Positions 1 to 8,806 of a stretch of 64,000 nt of DNA are shown here, piece by piece. This DNA comes from JACPPO01 sp965262505. GTDB taxonomy: Bacteria; Acidobacteriota; Vicinamibacteria; Vicinamibacterales; UBA2999. Where the stretch lies: the NCBI GenBank assembly GCA_965262505.1, contig CBDHFM010000030.1, forward strand, positions 1,674,001 through 1,738,000, given 5' to 3'. Positions within the stretch are counted from its first letter, which is position 1. Every line of letters starts with the position of its first letter. Under the pieces are notes generated by a model, which was not told the DNA's origin, ran no database searches, and saw only the letters and a program-made list of their open reading frames with translations. A program made the position numbers and the translations under genes.

Positions 1-581
1 ATCTCCTCCTGCAGTCGCACCTCGCCGTACTTCACGCCGCCACCCCATTCGAGATCGAAGACGTTATCGACGCGCTGCAAGAACATCGCGATCCGCTCGA
101 GGCCGTACGTGATCTCGCATGAAATAGGTGCGAGGTCTATGCCGCCCACCTGCTGGAAATACGTGAATTGTGTAATCTCCAGGCCGTCGAGCATCACCTG
201 CCAGCCGATCCCCCAGGCGCCAAGCGTTGGCGATTCCCAGTTGTCCTCTTCGAAGCGGATGTCGTGCTGCCGCGGGTTGATACCGCACGCCTCGAGGCTA
301 TCGAGGTAGATCTGCTGCACGTCGTCCGGGGACGGCTTGAGAATGACCTGATACTGATGGTGCTTGAACAGGCGATTCGGGTTTTGCCCGAAGCGACCGT
401 CGTCCGGCCGTCGCGAAGGCTGCACGTACGCCACGCTCCACGGCTTTGGCCCGAGCACCCGGAACAGGGTCTCGGGATGCGACGTGCCGGCACCCACCTC
501 AAGGTCGAGCGGCTGCTGCAGGAGACAACCGTGGGACGCCCAGAAGGCCGAGAACTTGAGAATGAGATCCTGAAATGTCAC
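1..581 (-). CDS. glyQ: Glycyl-tRNA synthetase alpha subunit (partial, C-terminus beyond window edge)
   Basis: Class II aminoacyl-tRNA synthetase subunit that charges tRNA-Gly as an alpha2/beta2 enzyme with GlyS. The minus-strand translation starts VTFQDLILKFSAFW and continues with GCLLQQPLDLEVGAGT, an AYVQPSRRPDDGRFG block, HHQYQVILKPSP, EDNWESPTLGAWGIGWQVW-like and ITYGLERIAMF segments, all typical of GlyQ. A GTG start at 581 is chosen because the conserved N-terminus begins there. About 193 codons are visible of the usual ~290; the rest lies left of base 1. It lies 22 nt downstream of recO on the same strand, a common recO-glyQ-glyS arrangement. Confidence 0.95.
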   Translation of the reverse strand, partial: MTFQDLILKFSAFWASHGCLLQQPLDLEVGAGTSHPETLFRVLGPKPWSVAYVQPSRRPDDGRFGQNPNRLFKHHQYQVILKPSPDDVQQIYLDSLEACGINPRQHDIRFEEDNWESPTLGAWGIGWQVMLDGLEITQFTYFQQVGGIDLAPISCEITYGLERIAMFLQRVDNVFDLEWGGGVKYGEVRLQEE

Positions 582-603
582 AAAAGTGGCTGCCCCACAC
601 CTT

Positions 604-1347
604 CTAGTTGTGTCGGCGGAGATCGCGGAGTACGCGATCCGATTTCAATGTCTTCTCCAGGTGCACGGCGATGAGGCCACGGTGCATCTGCTCCAGTTCC
701 TTGAGCGCACGACGCTCGGCCGGCAGCTCTCCCGCACGATCCGGCCCCAGACTGCGCGAGGCAGCCAGAAACGCCATCGCCGCGTCCGAGAGCGTCCCCC
801 GTGCCTCCGGATACACCCCCTGCAACCTGAGAAGCCAATACTCGAAGTATCGCGCGAGCGGCTCCGCCGGGGCGCCGGCCGCCAGCGCGTGGAGCATCGA
901 TGTGCCCAGACGATAGAGGCGCTCGTCAGCGTCCGCATCCTGTGCCCACTCGTCGAGCAGCTCCGCGAAGTACCCAACGTACCCCAGCGCGTCGTCGTCG
1001 ATGTGGTGTCCGGCCTCGGACGATCGCTCGCGTACGCGGGGAACGCCCTGGGCCCCATCATCTGTGGCTCTCTGCCCCGCTCTTGCCGGACCAATGAGGC
1101 CGAGCGGCGAACGAATCGTCTCCGCGAAGTTCAGCCCCACCAGTTCACGCCGCTCCTTCTCGAAGTAGGCCACGCGGGCTTCAGTGAGCGGCTCGAGCGC
1201 GCCGACAAATGGTGACCGCGCGCGACGGGCCCCTTTGGCGACACCCCGTTTCTTCCCGCGATCGCGCGTAAGAAAAACGACGATGCGATCGGCTTCGCCG
1301 AGCTTATAGGTGCGGAGAATGAGCGCGTCGGCAGTGTGCAGCGGCAC
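604..1347 (-). CDS. recO: DNA repair protein RecO
   Basis: RecO mediates RecA loading and strand annealing in the RecFOR recombination pathway. The 247-aa product has the RecO N-terminal OB-fold pattern (ADALILRTYKLGEADRIV, then a basic GKKRGVAKGARRARS stretch and FVGALEPL), followed by a helical C-terminal half. There is no cysteine anywhere, so the zinc-finger cysteines found in many RecO proteins are absent; some RecO proteins lack them naturally. The segment at residues 86-115 is charged and atypical and could be a local insertion. It lies between mgtE and glyQ on the same strand. Confidence 0.85.
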   Translation of the reverse strand: MPLHTADALILRTYKLGEADRIVVFLTRDRGKKRGVAKGARRARSPFVGALEPLTEARVAYFEKERRELVGLNFAETIRSPLGLIGPARAGQRATDDGAQGVPRVRERSSEAGHHIDDDALGYVGYFAELLDEWAQDADADERLYRLGTSMLHALAAGAPAEPLARYFEYWLLRLQGVYPEARGTLSDAAMAFLAASRSLGPDRAGELPAERRALKELEQMHRGLIAVHLEKTLKSDRVLRDLRRHN

Positions 1348-1639
1348 AAACTGTATCTATTTTACTTCGTCGGGTCCCTCACGGGATCGGCGCAAGGTAC
1401 CGCATGAACACCGTCGCCAGACCGAGGAACGAGAAGAAGCCGAACACGTCGGTCAGGGTTGTAATGAAGGGGGATTATATAGTTGGATTGGCACGCCAGC
1501 GCCAAATATTTGACGCGTCCATATACCGATCGCTATGTATTTCCTTAAAGGTATTGTTATGGGTATGATTATGGGGATTGCTATACGTAAGTGCTATACA
1601 CACGTGGCATGTTGAGTTGGATGGGGGTCAACTAGGGCC

Positions 1640-1894
1640 ATGACTCAGGATAATATCGATACAATTTTAAATCGTCTGAATGATATTCAGACCAAGAACG
1701 ACGAAGACCATGCGCGCGTGGAACAACGACTAAATTCAATTGACGCACGACTAGGCGTTGTAGACGCACGGCTAGGGGGCGTTGATCAACGGCTTGTCGG
1801 CGTTGATCAACGGCTTGTCGGCGTCGAGCGTGGCCTTCAGGAAGTTCGACATCTCATCGACGCCGACGACATCGAGAAGCGGCTGTCCACGTAA
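1640..1894 (+). CDS. Small coiled-coil passenger protein of the IS1595 element
   Basis: An 84-aa acidic protein with no recognised enzymatic domain. Residues ~33-65 are built of near-identical 7-residue units (LGVVDAR, LGGVDQR, LVGVDQR, LVGVERG), a heptad pattern with hydrophobic a/d positions that should form a coiled coil; the units are also repeated at DNA level around 1779-1830. It begins with ATG after an AT-rich upstream segment and ends 8 nt before another small ORF. It lies inside the IS1595 inverted repeats, so it moves with the element. The function is unknown; a structural or DNA-binding accessory role is only speculation. Confidence 0.6.
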   Translation: MTQDNIDTILNRLNDIQTKNDEDHARVEQRLNSIDARLGVVDARLGGVDQRLVGVDQRLVGVERGLQEVRHLIDADDIEKRLST

Positions 1895-1902
1895 AACGCT
1901 GG

Positions 1903-2118
1903 ATGGCTACGATGAAACGACCTGACTACGGCAACGCTACACCAGAGGATCTTGCGCGCGCCCTGATGCGGCCTACGAACGTGCGCCCGACGCGAGCCCG
2001 TTCGGCGCAATCAGATCGCGGTACATCAGACGCTTCCCAACCAGTCCGGCAGTCAGTGCGGCCATCTGCGCCTGTGTATCCGCGTTCCGCACATTGTGCT
2101 TCCCAGCGAACTCGTTGA
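1903..2118 (+). CDS. Possible second small passenger ORF of the IS1595 element
   Basis: A 71-codon ORF starting 8 nt after the coiled-coil gene (alternative ATG at 1912). The first ~24 residues (MKRPDYGNATPEDLARALMR) look like a plausible small helical protein. From 1973 onward it overlaps, antisense, the 3' end of the transposase gene, and that part has the low-complexity composition of a shadow translation. It may be a real but 3'-eroded gene or chance. Confidence 0.3.
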   Translation: MATMKRPDYGNATPEDLARALMRPTNVRPTRARSAQSDRGTSDASQPVRQSVRPSAPVYPRSAHCASQRTR

Positions 2119-2941
2119 CGTAGCGCTGTAGGTGCTTCGGGCTCAGCTTGTGGAAGGTGCCCTTGTGCGCCCGCTTGAGCATGCTCCAGAAGGACTCGAT
2201 CCCGTTCGTGTGCGCCATGTCGCTGACGTACTCGCCTGCTGAGTGCTTCACCGTTTCGTGATTCGGGAGCCCTTCGTACCCGCCGTGGTCATCGGTGTAG
2301 ACCATGGCGCCACTGTCCACGTTGGCAGTCACGAAGCCCTGTAGCGTCGGGGCGTCGGCGTGCTCGATGACGCGGGCGGTCACCTGATTCGTCTGCCGAT
2401 CCTTGGCCCCGATCACAGCGGTCTTGCCAACTGGGCCACGGCCAGCGTGGAGCTTCTTTCGTTCGTGCTTGTTGCGTTCCTTGCCGCCGAAGTACGTCTC
2501 ATCCACTTCTACCGGGCCGACGAAGGACTGGCCGTTTGAGGTGTCCCACGCTTCGCGTATGCGGTGCAGCATAAACCACGCGGTTGATTGCGTGACGCCC
2601 AGGTCACGGTGGAGCTTCATGCTCGACACGCTCTTGAGGCTCGTGAGTTCGAGATAAATGGCGAAGGCCCACTTGCGCAGCGGCACCTTGGAACGCTCCA
2701 GCGCGGTCCCGGTACGGACGCTGAAGTAGGACCGGCAGTCCGCGCACCAGTAGGGCATGGGCTTCTGGTTGGGGACGGTGCTGGTCTTGATGCTCCCGCA
2801 GTGACCGCAGCAGCGGTGGCCGTTCCATACGATCTGCTCGAACCAGTCGATTGCGGCCTGCTCATCCGGGAATATCCGGGCCAGATCCAGGAGGGTGATA
2901 CCCTTTCGGTGTGACTTCCCAGGTCCTTTGTGCTTGGTCAT
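1973..2941 (-). CDS. IS1595-family transposase (ISXO2-like DDE domain)
   Basis: The 322-aa transposase starts at MTKHKGPGKSHRKG. An N-terminal zinc ribbon (CGHCGS ... YWCADCRSYF, residues ~45-70) is followed by a helix-turn-helix-like segment (RDLGVTQSTAWFMLHRIRE) and the ISXO2 catalytic domain with VDETYFGGKE, VYTDDHGGYEG and NGIESFWSMLKRAHKG, which carry the acidic and polar catalytic positions. Upstream in-frame codons up to 3097 run out of the element into mgtE and are not part of the gene. It looks intact, so the element may still be mobile. Confidence 0.9.
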   Translation of the reverse strand: MTKHKGPGKSHRKGITLLDLARIFPDEQAAIDWFEQIVWNGHRCCGHCGSIKTSTVPNQKPMPYWCADCRSYFSVRTGTALERSKVPLRKWAFAIYLELTSLKSVSSMKLHRDLGVTQSTAWFMLHRIREAWDTSNGQSFVGPVEVDETYFGGKERNKHERKKLHAGRGPVGKTAVIGAKDRQTNQVTARVIEHADAPTLQGFVTANVDSGAMVYTDDHGGYEGLPNHETVKHSAGEYVSDMAHTNGIESFWSMLKRAHKGTFHKLSPKHLQRYVNEFAGKHNVRNADTQAQMAALTAGLVGKRLMYRDLIAPNGLASGARS

Positions 2942-3452
2942 TCGCGCGTCCCTTTCACCTTCAAATATAGGCGATCTTGACGCGCTTGTCAAGCCATCAG
3001 TATAATTCCATAATGAAGACCGACGAGGCAAGCGCCGGATCGACGTTCGCGGCCCGGAGGCCCAGCGGCACGAGCGTTCCGGCAGCGGCGGCGACAACCA
3101 TGTTGATGATCATCGCAGCGCACAGAATCAGGCCCAGCACCGGACTGCCGCGAGTCGCCGGCTGAAGGTCGCCTCGCGCTCTTTAACCTGGAATTCGCTG
3201 AAGATCTGCGCGAGATCGGCGGGGTGCTGCTTCTGCAGCAGGTTCAGCAGATTGGCGGTCGCACCGATGCGCAGCAGTCGCTTGACCGAGTCGAGGACGA
3301 GATCTATTCTTCGCTGCGCCGCCATGGTGGAAATCCGTCAGGCACTCGTAAACAGTACAATCTAGCACGCCACACGGCGCGCTCGACGATCTTTCGACCA
3401 CGATGGGTCACCATCGAAGGTCGGGCCTCTATGCGATCGTCCCTGTGCTGTC

Positions 3453-4349
3453 CTACGACCGCCCCCGATCCTGCAGTCCCATTTCATCGAGGACGCGTTC
3501 GTTGTCGCGCCATTCAGATTTCACCTTGACGTGCAGCTCCAGATAGACCCGTGCGCCGAGAAAACGCTCGAGCTCCATGCGTGCCGCCGTCCCAATTTGC
3601 TTGACCATCGCCCCACCCTTGCCGATGACGATCGGCTTCTGTGACTCCCGCTCGACGAGGATGGTGCAATACAGGGTGACGACCTTGTCCTCGCCAGGCT
3701 CGCCGAACCGGTCGACGACGACGGCTGTCGAGAACGGTAGTTCGGCGTGCGTGAGCCGGAGCACCTGTTCACGCACGATCTCGCTCACGAAGAAGCGTTC
3801 CGGCTGGTCCGTCACGTAGTCTGGCGGATACAGCGGGTCACCTTCCGGAAGGTGTCGAAGGAACAACGTTTCGAGCAGGTCGACGCTCGTGCCGTCGGCC
3901 GCCGAAATTGGAACGAGCTCCACGAACGGGTGCGCCTGCCTGTACCGGTCGATCATCGGCAGCAGCTTCGCCTTCGCAATCAGGTCGACTTTGTTCAATG
4001 CCAGGATGACAGGGATCTTTAAACCCCCGAGCAGCGTGATCAGGTGGCGGTCGCCAGGGCCCTCTCTCACGGACACGTCGACGACGAGTGTGAGGACATC
4101 CACGCCACGCATGGCGTCAAGCGCCACGTCGACCATTCGCACGTTCATTCGATGCGTTGGCCTGTGCACACCCGGTGTGTCCACGAACACCACCTGCCCG
4201 TCTGGGTAATTCTTCACACCCACGATGCGCGTCCTGGTCGTCTGGGGCTTGTTCGACACGATTGCCAGCTTATGGCCGACAATGCGATTCAGTAGCGTGG
4301 ACTTGCCGGCGTTGGGGCGGCCGACGAAGGACACGAAACCGGCTTTCAC
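3453..4349 (-). CDS. era: GTPase Era
   Basis: Essential Ras-like GTPase that binds the 3' end of 16S rRNA during 30S maturation. The 298-aa protein shows G1 (GRPNAGKST, residues 10-18), a switch I TTRTR, G3 DTPG, G4 NKVD and a C-terminal KH domain containing VIGKGGAMVKQIG. Length and domain order match the family. It lies 8 nt downstream of the CorC-type gene in an operon with ybeY and phoH, a typical ribosome-maturation cluster. Confidence 0.96.
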   Translation of the reverse strand: MKAGFVSFVGRPNAGKSTLLNRIVGHKLAIVSNKPQTTRTRIVGVKNYPDGQVVFVDTPGVHRPTHRMNVRMVDVALDAMRGVDVLTLVVDVSVREGPGDRHLITLLGGLKIPVILALNKVDLIAKAKLLPMIDRYRQAHPFVELVPISAADGTSVDLLETLFLRHLPEGDPLYPPDYVTDQPERFFVSEIVREQVLRLTHAELPFSTAVVVDRFGEPGEDKVVTLYCTILVERESQKPIVIGKGGAMVKQIGTAARMELERFLGARVYLELHVKVKSEWRDNERVLDEMGLQDRGRS

Positions 4350-4357
4350 GAGCAGGC

Positions 4358-5599
4358 CTACTCTATCGATGCGGTGGTACCGGCACGTCGCCGTGCACGC
4401 ACCTTTGTGATCCGCCGACGCTCCACCTCGAGCACTTCGACAGTGAGGTCGCCGACCTCAAAGGCTTCACCGACGTACGGCATCCGGCCGAGATGCGATA
4501 GCAGATACCCGCCGACGGTCTCGAACCCCTCGCGCTCGATCTTCACGCCGAGGCGGTCCTTGACCTCGTCCACACCCACCTTGCCGCTGAAGACATAGGT
4601 TCCGTTCCCTTCATCAGTGACCGTCTCGCTCTCGACGTCGTACTCGTCGCGGATCTCACCGACGATTTCTTCCAGCAGATCCTCCACTGTGACCAGGCCT
4701 GCGGTGCCGCCGTACTCGTCGACGACGATGGCCGTCTGAGCCTGCCGGCGCTGCATCTCCTTCAGTAGCTCGGACCCCCGCTTGCTCTCGGGCACCATGT
4801 ACGCCGACCGCATCAACGTCGTGAGCGGCGGCTCGGCGCCAGGCGGCAGCGCGACCAGGTCCTTCACGAACACGATCCCGATGATGTCGTCGAGGCTGCT
4901 GCCGTAGACCGGAATGCGCGAGTACTGCTCCTCGCGAAACAGCGCACGAAGATCGCTCAGGGACGCATCAGCCCGGATGGCAACGATATCGGGGCGCGGG
5001 GTCATGACCTCGCGCACGACAATCTCCGTGAAATCGACGACCGACTGGAGGAGCTCGCGCCCTTCTTCCTCCGAGATGGCACCCTCTTCTCCCTGCTCGT
5101 CTGGAGCGGCAGGCACCTTCGTGGCAGCGTTCGTATCAGCCCCGTTGCCCTGGGCTTCCCGATCGCCGCGCGCACCGGAGATCTCTATCAGGAGACGTGT
5201 CATCGGACGCATCGTCCGCGCGATCGGGTGAAACGCGAGCAATAGAACGTCGAGGACCTCCTCGGGACCGCGGCGCGTGACGAACATCGGCAGCAGATGC
5301 TCGCAGACCACCACGAATGCGACCAGCGAGACAAAGAAGGTCGCCACCGAGAACGCATCGTCCACCGTGCTGAGCCGGGCGATCAGCACCCCCGCGAGCA
5401 CCGTGCACAGACCGATCAGAATGCGAACCGGTATGAACAGCTGGAGCGGATCGGCGAGATATCGGCCGAGACGATCGTCGCGGCCCCCGCGTTCGGCCAT
5501 CAGTCGCAACGACAGCCGCATCAGCGCACTGAAGGCCGACTCCACCGAGCCCAGGAACACCGTCGCACAGGCGATGAGGAAGAGGGAAAGCGGCGTCAC
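4358..5599 (-). CDS. CorC/HlyC-family (CNNM-CBS) transporter-associated membrane protein
   Basis: The 413-aa protein has an N-terminal membrane domain of the DUF21/CNNM type (hydrophobic segments in residues ~1-125), an acidic linker, a pair of CBS domains (VMTPRPDIVAIRADAS and VPESKRGSELLKEMQRR with VDEYGGTAGLVT), and a C-terminal CorC_HlyC domain (VGVDEVKDRLGV ... GGYLLSHLGRMP). Such proteins are linked to Mg2+/Co2+ efflux or homeostasis. The start overlaps the ybeY stop by 4 nt, so translation is probably coupled. The membrane part is shorter and more divergent than in classical members. Confidence 0.88.
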   Translation of the reverse strand: MTPLSLFLIACATVFLGSVESAFSALMRLSLRLMAERGGRDDRLGRYLADPLQLFIPVRILIGLCTVLAGVLIARLSTVDDAFSVATFFVSLVAFVVVCEHLLPMFVTRRGPEEVLDVLLLAFHPIARTMRPMTRLLIEISGARGDREAQGNGADTNAATKVPAAPDEQGEEGAISEEEGRELLQSVVDFTEIVVREVMTPRPDIVAIRADASLSDLRALFREEQYSRIPVYGSSLDDIIGIVFVKDLVALPPGAEPPLTTLMRSAYMVPESKRGSELLKEMQRRQAQTAIVVDEYGGTAGLVTVEDLLEEIVGEIRDEYDVESETVTDEGNGTYVFSGKVGVDEVKDRLGVKIEREGFETVGGYLLSHLGRMPYVGEAFEVGDLTVEVLEVERRRITKVRARRRAGTTASIE

Positions 5600-6075
5600 C
5601 CGTGTCTCTCGATCAGCCCCTCGCGCAAGCCGCCACGCCGGCGGAGTCTCCCCTCCACGCGGGCCATGCGGCCATCGTCACGATCGTGATCATAGCCAAG
5701 TAGATGAAGGAGACCGTGCAGGGCCAGCACGCGAAGCTCGGTTTGCAGGGAGTGGCCCGCGGCCCTGGCCTGGCGACGGGCAACGCCGGCCGCGATCACA
5801 ACATCGCCCAGACATCCGGCTTCTCCCGAAGGAAACGACAGGACGTCGGTGGGCTCGTCCTTTCGCCGGTACACGCGATTCAAACGCCGGACCCGGCCGT
5901 CCGGGACGATCGCGACCGTGACGGCCCCCCATGCGCCGGCCGGTGCGATCGAGCGCAGCCATGCGGCGAGCCCCGGCGACCGGGTCACGCCCTGTGTCAC
6001 GACGTCGACCGTGAAGCGCTCCGGCGGACCTCGTCGTTCGGGCTGGCGCGCAGGTCCTCCCATCCGATCAGTCAT
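5596..6075 (-). CDS. ybeY: Endoribonuclease YbeY (16S rRNA maturation / rRNA quality control)
   Basis: The 159-aa metalloprotein has the YbeY zinc signature HGLLHLLGYDHD (three histidines in an HxxxHxxxxxH arrangement) preceded by the DEPTDVLSFP motif. It acts in 16S rRNA 3'-end processing and ribosome quality control. It overlaps phoH by 4 nt and the CorC-type gene by 4 nt, giving the classic phoH-ybeY-corC-era operon. The first ~20 residues are proline/arginine rich, so the true start may be a little downstream. Confidence 0.92.
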   Translation of the reverse strand: MTDRMGGPARQPERRGPPERFTVDVVTQGVTRSPGLAAWLRSIAPAGAWGAVTVAIVPDGRVRRLNRVYRRKDEPTDVLSFPSGEAGCLGDVVIAAGVARRQARAAGHSLQTELRVLALHGLLHLLGYDHDRDDGRMARVEGRLRRRGGLREGLIERHG

Positions 6076-7034
6076 GCGTCCTTACGGGCGCCGCCGTTGG
6101 TGAACGCTTCGTACGCCTTGACGATCCGCTGCACGAGTTTGTGACGTACGACATCCTTGTCGTCGAAATACACGAAGCCAATGCCTTCGACGTCCTTGAC
6201 GATCTTCAGCGCCTCCACGAGTCCGGACATGCGGGCGTTCGGCAGGTCGATCTGCGTGATATCGCCGTTCACGACCGCCTTCGAGCCGAATCCAAGCCGC
6301 GTGAGAAACATCTTCATCTGCTCGGAGGTTGCGTTCTGCGCCTCGTCGAGGATCACGAATGCATCGTTGAGGGTTCGCCCCCGCATGAACGCGATCGGTG
6401 CCACCTCGATGACACCGCGCTCGATCAGCCGGGCGGCTTTCTCGGAGTCCATTATGTCGAAGAGCGCGTCGTACAGCGGCCGCAGGTACGGATTGATCTT
6501 CTCCTGCAGGTCTCCAGGCAGAAAGCCAAGCTTCTCGCCGGCCTCGACGGCCGGCCTCGCCAGAATGATGCGGCTCACCTTCTTGGCGACGAGGTAGTTC
6601 ACCGCCTGTGCCATCGCGAGGTACGTCTTACCCGTACCCGCGGGGCCAACACCAAATACGATGTCAAGCCGCTCGATGGCGTCGAGGTACTTGCGCTGGT
6701 TCACGCTCTTCGGATTCACCCGGCGACGGGTTCCCTGCTTCTGGCTGCCCTTGACGAAGTAATCGCGGAGATCGAGGTCCGCGTTGTCGACCAGGAGCTG
6801 TACCGCGGTCTTCACGTCGCCGTTGGCGAGGGAATAACCCTCGCCGATGAGTGCGCCTAGCTGACCGAAAATGAACTGCGCGCGCTGCTCATCGTCTGGG
6901 TCGCCCTGGAGGGTCAGCTCTGATCCCTGGGTGCGGATCTGCACGCTCAGTAGCGACTCGATGTGTCTCAGGTTTGCGTCGTGCGCGCCGTAGAGCGTCT
7001 CGAGGCCTTCTTCAGGCAGGGCAATCTTCCTCAT
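6072..7034 (-). CDS. PhoH-family ATPase (PhoH-like, YbeZ type)
   Basis: The 320-aa cytoplasmic P-loop ATPase has Walker A GPAGTGKT at residues 130-137 and Walker B VILDEAQN, with an N-terminal KH-like region before the PhoH core. It is a functional partner of YbeY in RNA metabolism in several bacteria. Start and stop overlap aspS and ybeY by 4 nt each. Confidence 0.93.
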   Translation of the reverse strand: MRKIALPEEGLETLYGAHDANLRHIESLLSVQIRTQGSELTLQGDPDDEQRAQFIFGQLGALIGEGYSLANGDVKTAVQLLVDNADLDLRDYFVKGSQKQGTRRRVNPKSVNQRKYLDAIERLDIVFGVGPAGTGKTYLAMAQAVNYLVAKKVSRIILARPAVEAGEKLGFLPGDLQEKINPYLRPLYDALFDIMDSEKAARLIERGVIEVAPIAFMRGRTLNDAFVILDEAQNATSEQMKMFLTRLGFGSKAVVNGDITQIDLPNARMSGLVEALKIVKDVEGIGFVYFDDKDVVRHKLVQRIVKAYEAFTNGGARKDA

Positions 7035-8806
7035 TTTTTCGGCAGGAGATGCAGCTCCCTGAGCTGCTTCGAATCGACCGGCGACGGCGCATTACACATC
7101 AGGTCCGCCGCGGCCGCCGTCTTCGGGAACGCGATGACTTCGCGAATGGACTGTTCGCCGGCCAGAGTCGCGATGATACGGTCGAGCCCGAGCGCGATGC
7201 CACCGTGCGGCGGGGTGCCGTACTCGAGCGCCTCCAGGAAGAAGCCGAACCGCAGCTTCGCCTCCTCTGGACTGATATTGAGTAGCGAGAAAATCTTCCG
7301 CTGCACGTCGGCATCGTGGATTCGGATGCTTCCCCCGCCGATCTCGCTACCGTTCAGCACGAGGTCGTAGGCCTTGGCGCGGACCTGCCCAGGCTCACGT
7401 TCGAGAAGACCAAAGTCGGCCTCGTGTGGGGACGTGAACGGGTGATGCATCGAGTTGTATCGGCGTGCCTCCGGATCCCACTCCAGTAAAGGAAAATCTA
7501 CCACCCACACGAACGCGTACGTATCAGGGTTCACTAAACCTTTTTGCCCGGCCAGCGTCAACCTGAGCTGTCCGAGCAGCTTCGACGTCGCGTCGGGCTC
7601 ACCAGCCGCCACGAGCAACAGCTCTCCCTGTCCCGCGGCAGCGGCGTCGAGCAGGCGCCGGACTTCTTCCTCTCCCAGCGCCTTCATGACCGAGCTGGTT
7701 ATGGCACCGTCTTCCGCGCGACGTGCCCAGATCAGGCCGGCGGCACCCAGTTGCTTCGCCTGATCGACGATGCCGTCGACCTCGCTGCGGGAGTAGCCGG
7801 CGGCGTTCTTCACGACGAATCCGCGGACAGTGCCGCCGCCCGAGACAATGTCTCGGAATACCCGAAAGCTCGACTCGCGGAACAGCCCGCCGAGATCCTG
7901 GATCGCCATGCCGCAGCGCGGATCGGGTTTGTCGGACCCGTAGGTCGCAATCGCTTCCGAATAGGACATCCGCTGGAACGGCGTGTCGATCTCCCTCCCA
8001 ACCACCGCACACACCGCACGCATCAGCGGCTCGATGGTGTCGAAGATCGTGTCCGGTCGAGCGAACGACATCTCCACGTCGACCTGCGTGAACTCCGGCT
8101 GCCGGTCGGCTCTCAGGTCCTCGTCGCGGAAACAGCGGCAGATCTGCACGTAGCGGTCGACGCCTGACATCATGAGGATCTGTTTGAAGAGCTGCGGCGA
8201 CTGCGGAAGCGCAAAGAACTCGCCCGGGTGCACGCGGCTGGGCACCAGGTAGTCGCGCGCCCCCTCAGGTGTCGACTTGGTGAGAATCGGAGTCTCGATC
8301 TCCCAGAACCCGTTGGCGTCGAAATACTGGCGAACGGTCGCGGTCACGCGGTGTCGGAGGCCCATGTTGGCCTGCAGCCGCGGCCGCCGCAGGTCGAGGT
8401 ACCGGTACTTGAGTCGCACGTCCTCGGACACGGGCGTGTCGTCGGCAATGGGAAACGGCGGCGTCTTCGCCTCGTTGAGCAGCGCAAGCTGACGTACCAC
8501 GACTTCGACGTCGCCTGTCGCCAGCTTCGAATTCACCGTCTCGACCGATCGCCGCCGGACGCGCCCCTCCACGCCGACAACGAACTCCGACCGAAGGCGC
8601 TTCGCCTTCGTCATCAGCGTCTCGTCATCCCTGTCGAAGACAACCTGCGTAATCCCAGCGCGGTCGCGCACGTCGACGAACAGCACTCCACCAAGGTCGC
8701 GAACACGGTGCACCCAGCCGAGGAGAATGACGTCCGCCCCGACGTCCTCCGGGCGCAGCGCACCACACGTGTGGGTACGCGTCAGTTCGCCGAGTTGTTC
8801 AGCCAC
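7031..8806 (-). CDS. aspS: Aspartyl-tRNA synthetase
   Basis: The 591-aa class IIb synthetase has an N-terminal OB-fold anticodon-binding domain (VILLGWVHRVRDLGGVLF), class II motif 2 region CRCFRDEDLRADRQPEFTQ, a bacterial GAD insertion domain (about residues 285-430) and motif 3 GIALGLDRII. Length matches bacterial AspRS. It overlaps hisS by 8 nt and phoH by 4 nt. Whether it is discriminating (tRNA-Asp only) or non-discriminating cannot be told here. Confidence 0.96.
   Translation of the reverse strand: MAEQLGELTRTHTCGALRPEDVGADVILLGWVHRVRDLGGVLFVDVRDRAGITQVVFDRDDETLMTKAKRLRSEFVVGVEGRVRRRSVETVNSKLATGDVEVVVRQLALLNEAKTPPFPIADDTPVSEDVRLKYRYLDLRRPRLQANMGLRHRVTATVRQYFDANGFWEIETPILTKSTPEGARDYLVPSRVHPGEFFALPQSPQLFKQILMMSGVDRYVQICRCFRDEDLRADRQPEFTQVDVEMSFARPDTIFDTIEPLMRAVCAVVGREIDTPFQRMSYSEAIATYGSDKPDPRCGMAIQDLGGLFRESSFRVFRDIVSGGGTVRGFVVKNAAGYSRSEVDGIVDQAKQLGAAGLIWARRAEDGAITSSVMKALGEEEVRRLLDAAAAGQGELLLVAAGEPDATSKLLGQLRLTLAGQKGLVNPDTYAFVWVVDFPLLEWDPEARRYNSMHHPFTSPHEADFGLLEREPGQVRAKAYDLVLNGSEIGGGSIRIHDADVQRKIFSLLNISPEEAKLRFGFFLEALEYGTPPHGGIALGLDRIIATLAGEQSIREVIAFPKTAAAADLMCNAPSPVDSKQLRELHLLPKK

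Larger units (their letters stand above)
1470..3010 (-). mobile_element. IS1595-family (ISXO2-like transposase) element with passenger ORFs
   Basis: The 1541-bp element is delimited by an 8-bp target duplication TAATGAAG at 1462-1469 and 3011-3018, the length expected for IS1595 elements. The ends are imperfect inverted repeats: left GGGGATTATATAGTTGG, right (inward) TGGAATTATACTGATGG. It carries a transposase on the minus strand and, on the plus strand near the left end, one clear small passenger gene and one doubtful one. The first ~170 bp are noticeably AT-richer than the host DNA. It is inserted in the 3' part of mgtE. Confidence 0.88.
1379..3325 (-). pseudogene. mgtE: mgtE magnesium transporter, broken by internal deletion and an IS1595 insertion
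   Basis: Three pieces of one MgtE (Mg2+ channel/transporter) gene are visible on the minus strand. The 5' piece (3325 to ~3162) encodes an N-domain ending at about residue 55 (NLLQKQHPADLAQIFSEF). It joins directly, out of frame, to a piece (~3155-3011) encoding a late transmembrane segment (GSPVLGLILCAAMIINMVV, then NVDPALASSVF). The last piece (1469-1379) encodes TTLTDVFGFFSFLGLATVF and the stop. More than 300 codons between the first two pieces are missing, and an IS1595 element separates the last two. The direct repeat TAATGAAG lies on both sides of the element. The gene cannot make a functional transporter. Confidence 0.85.
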
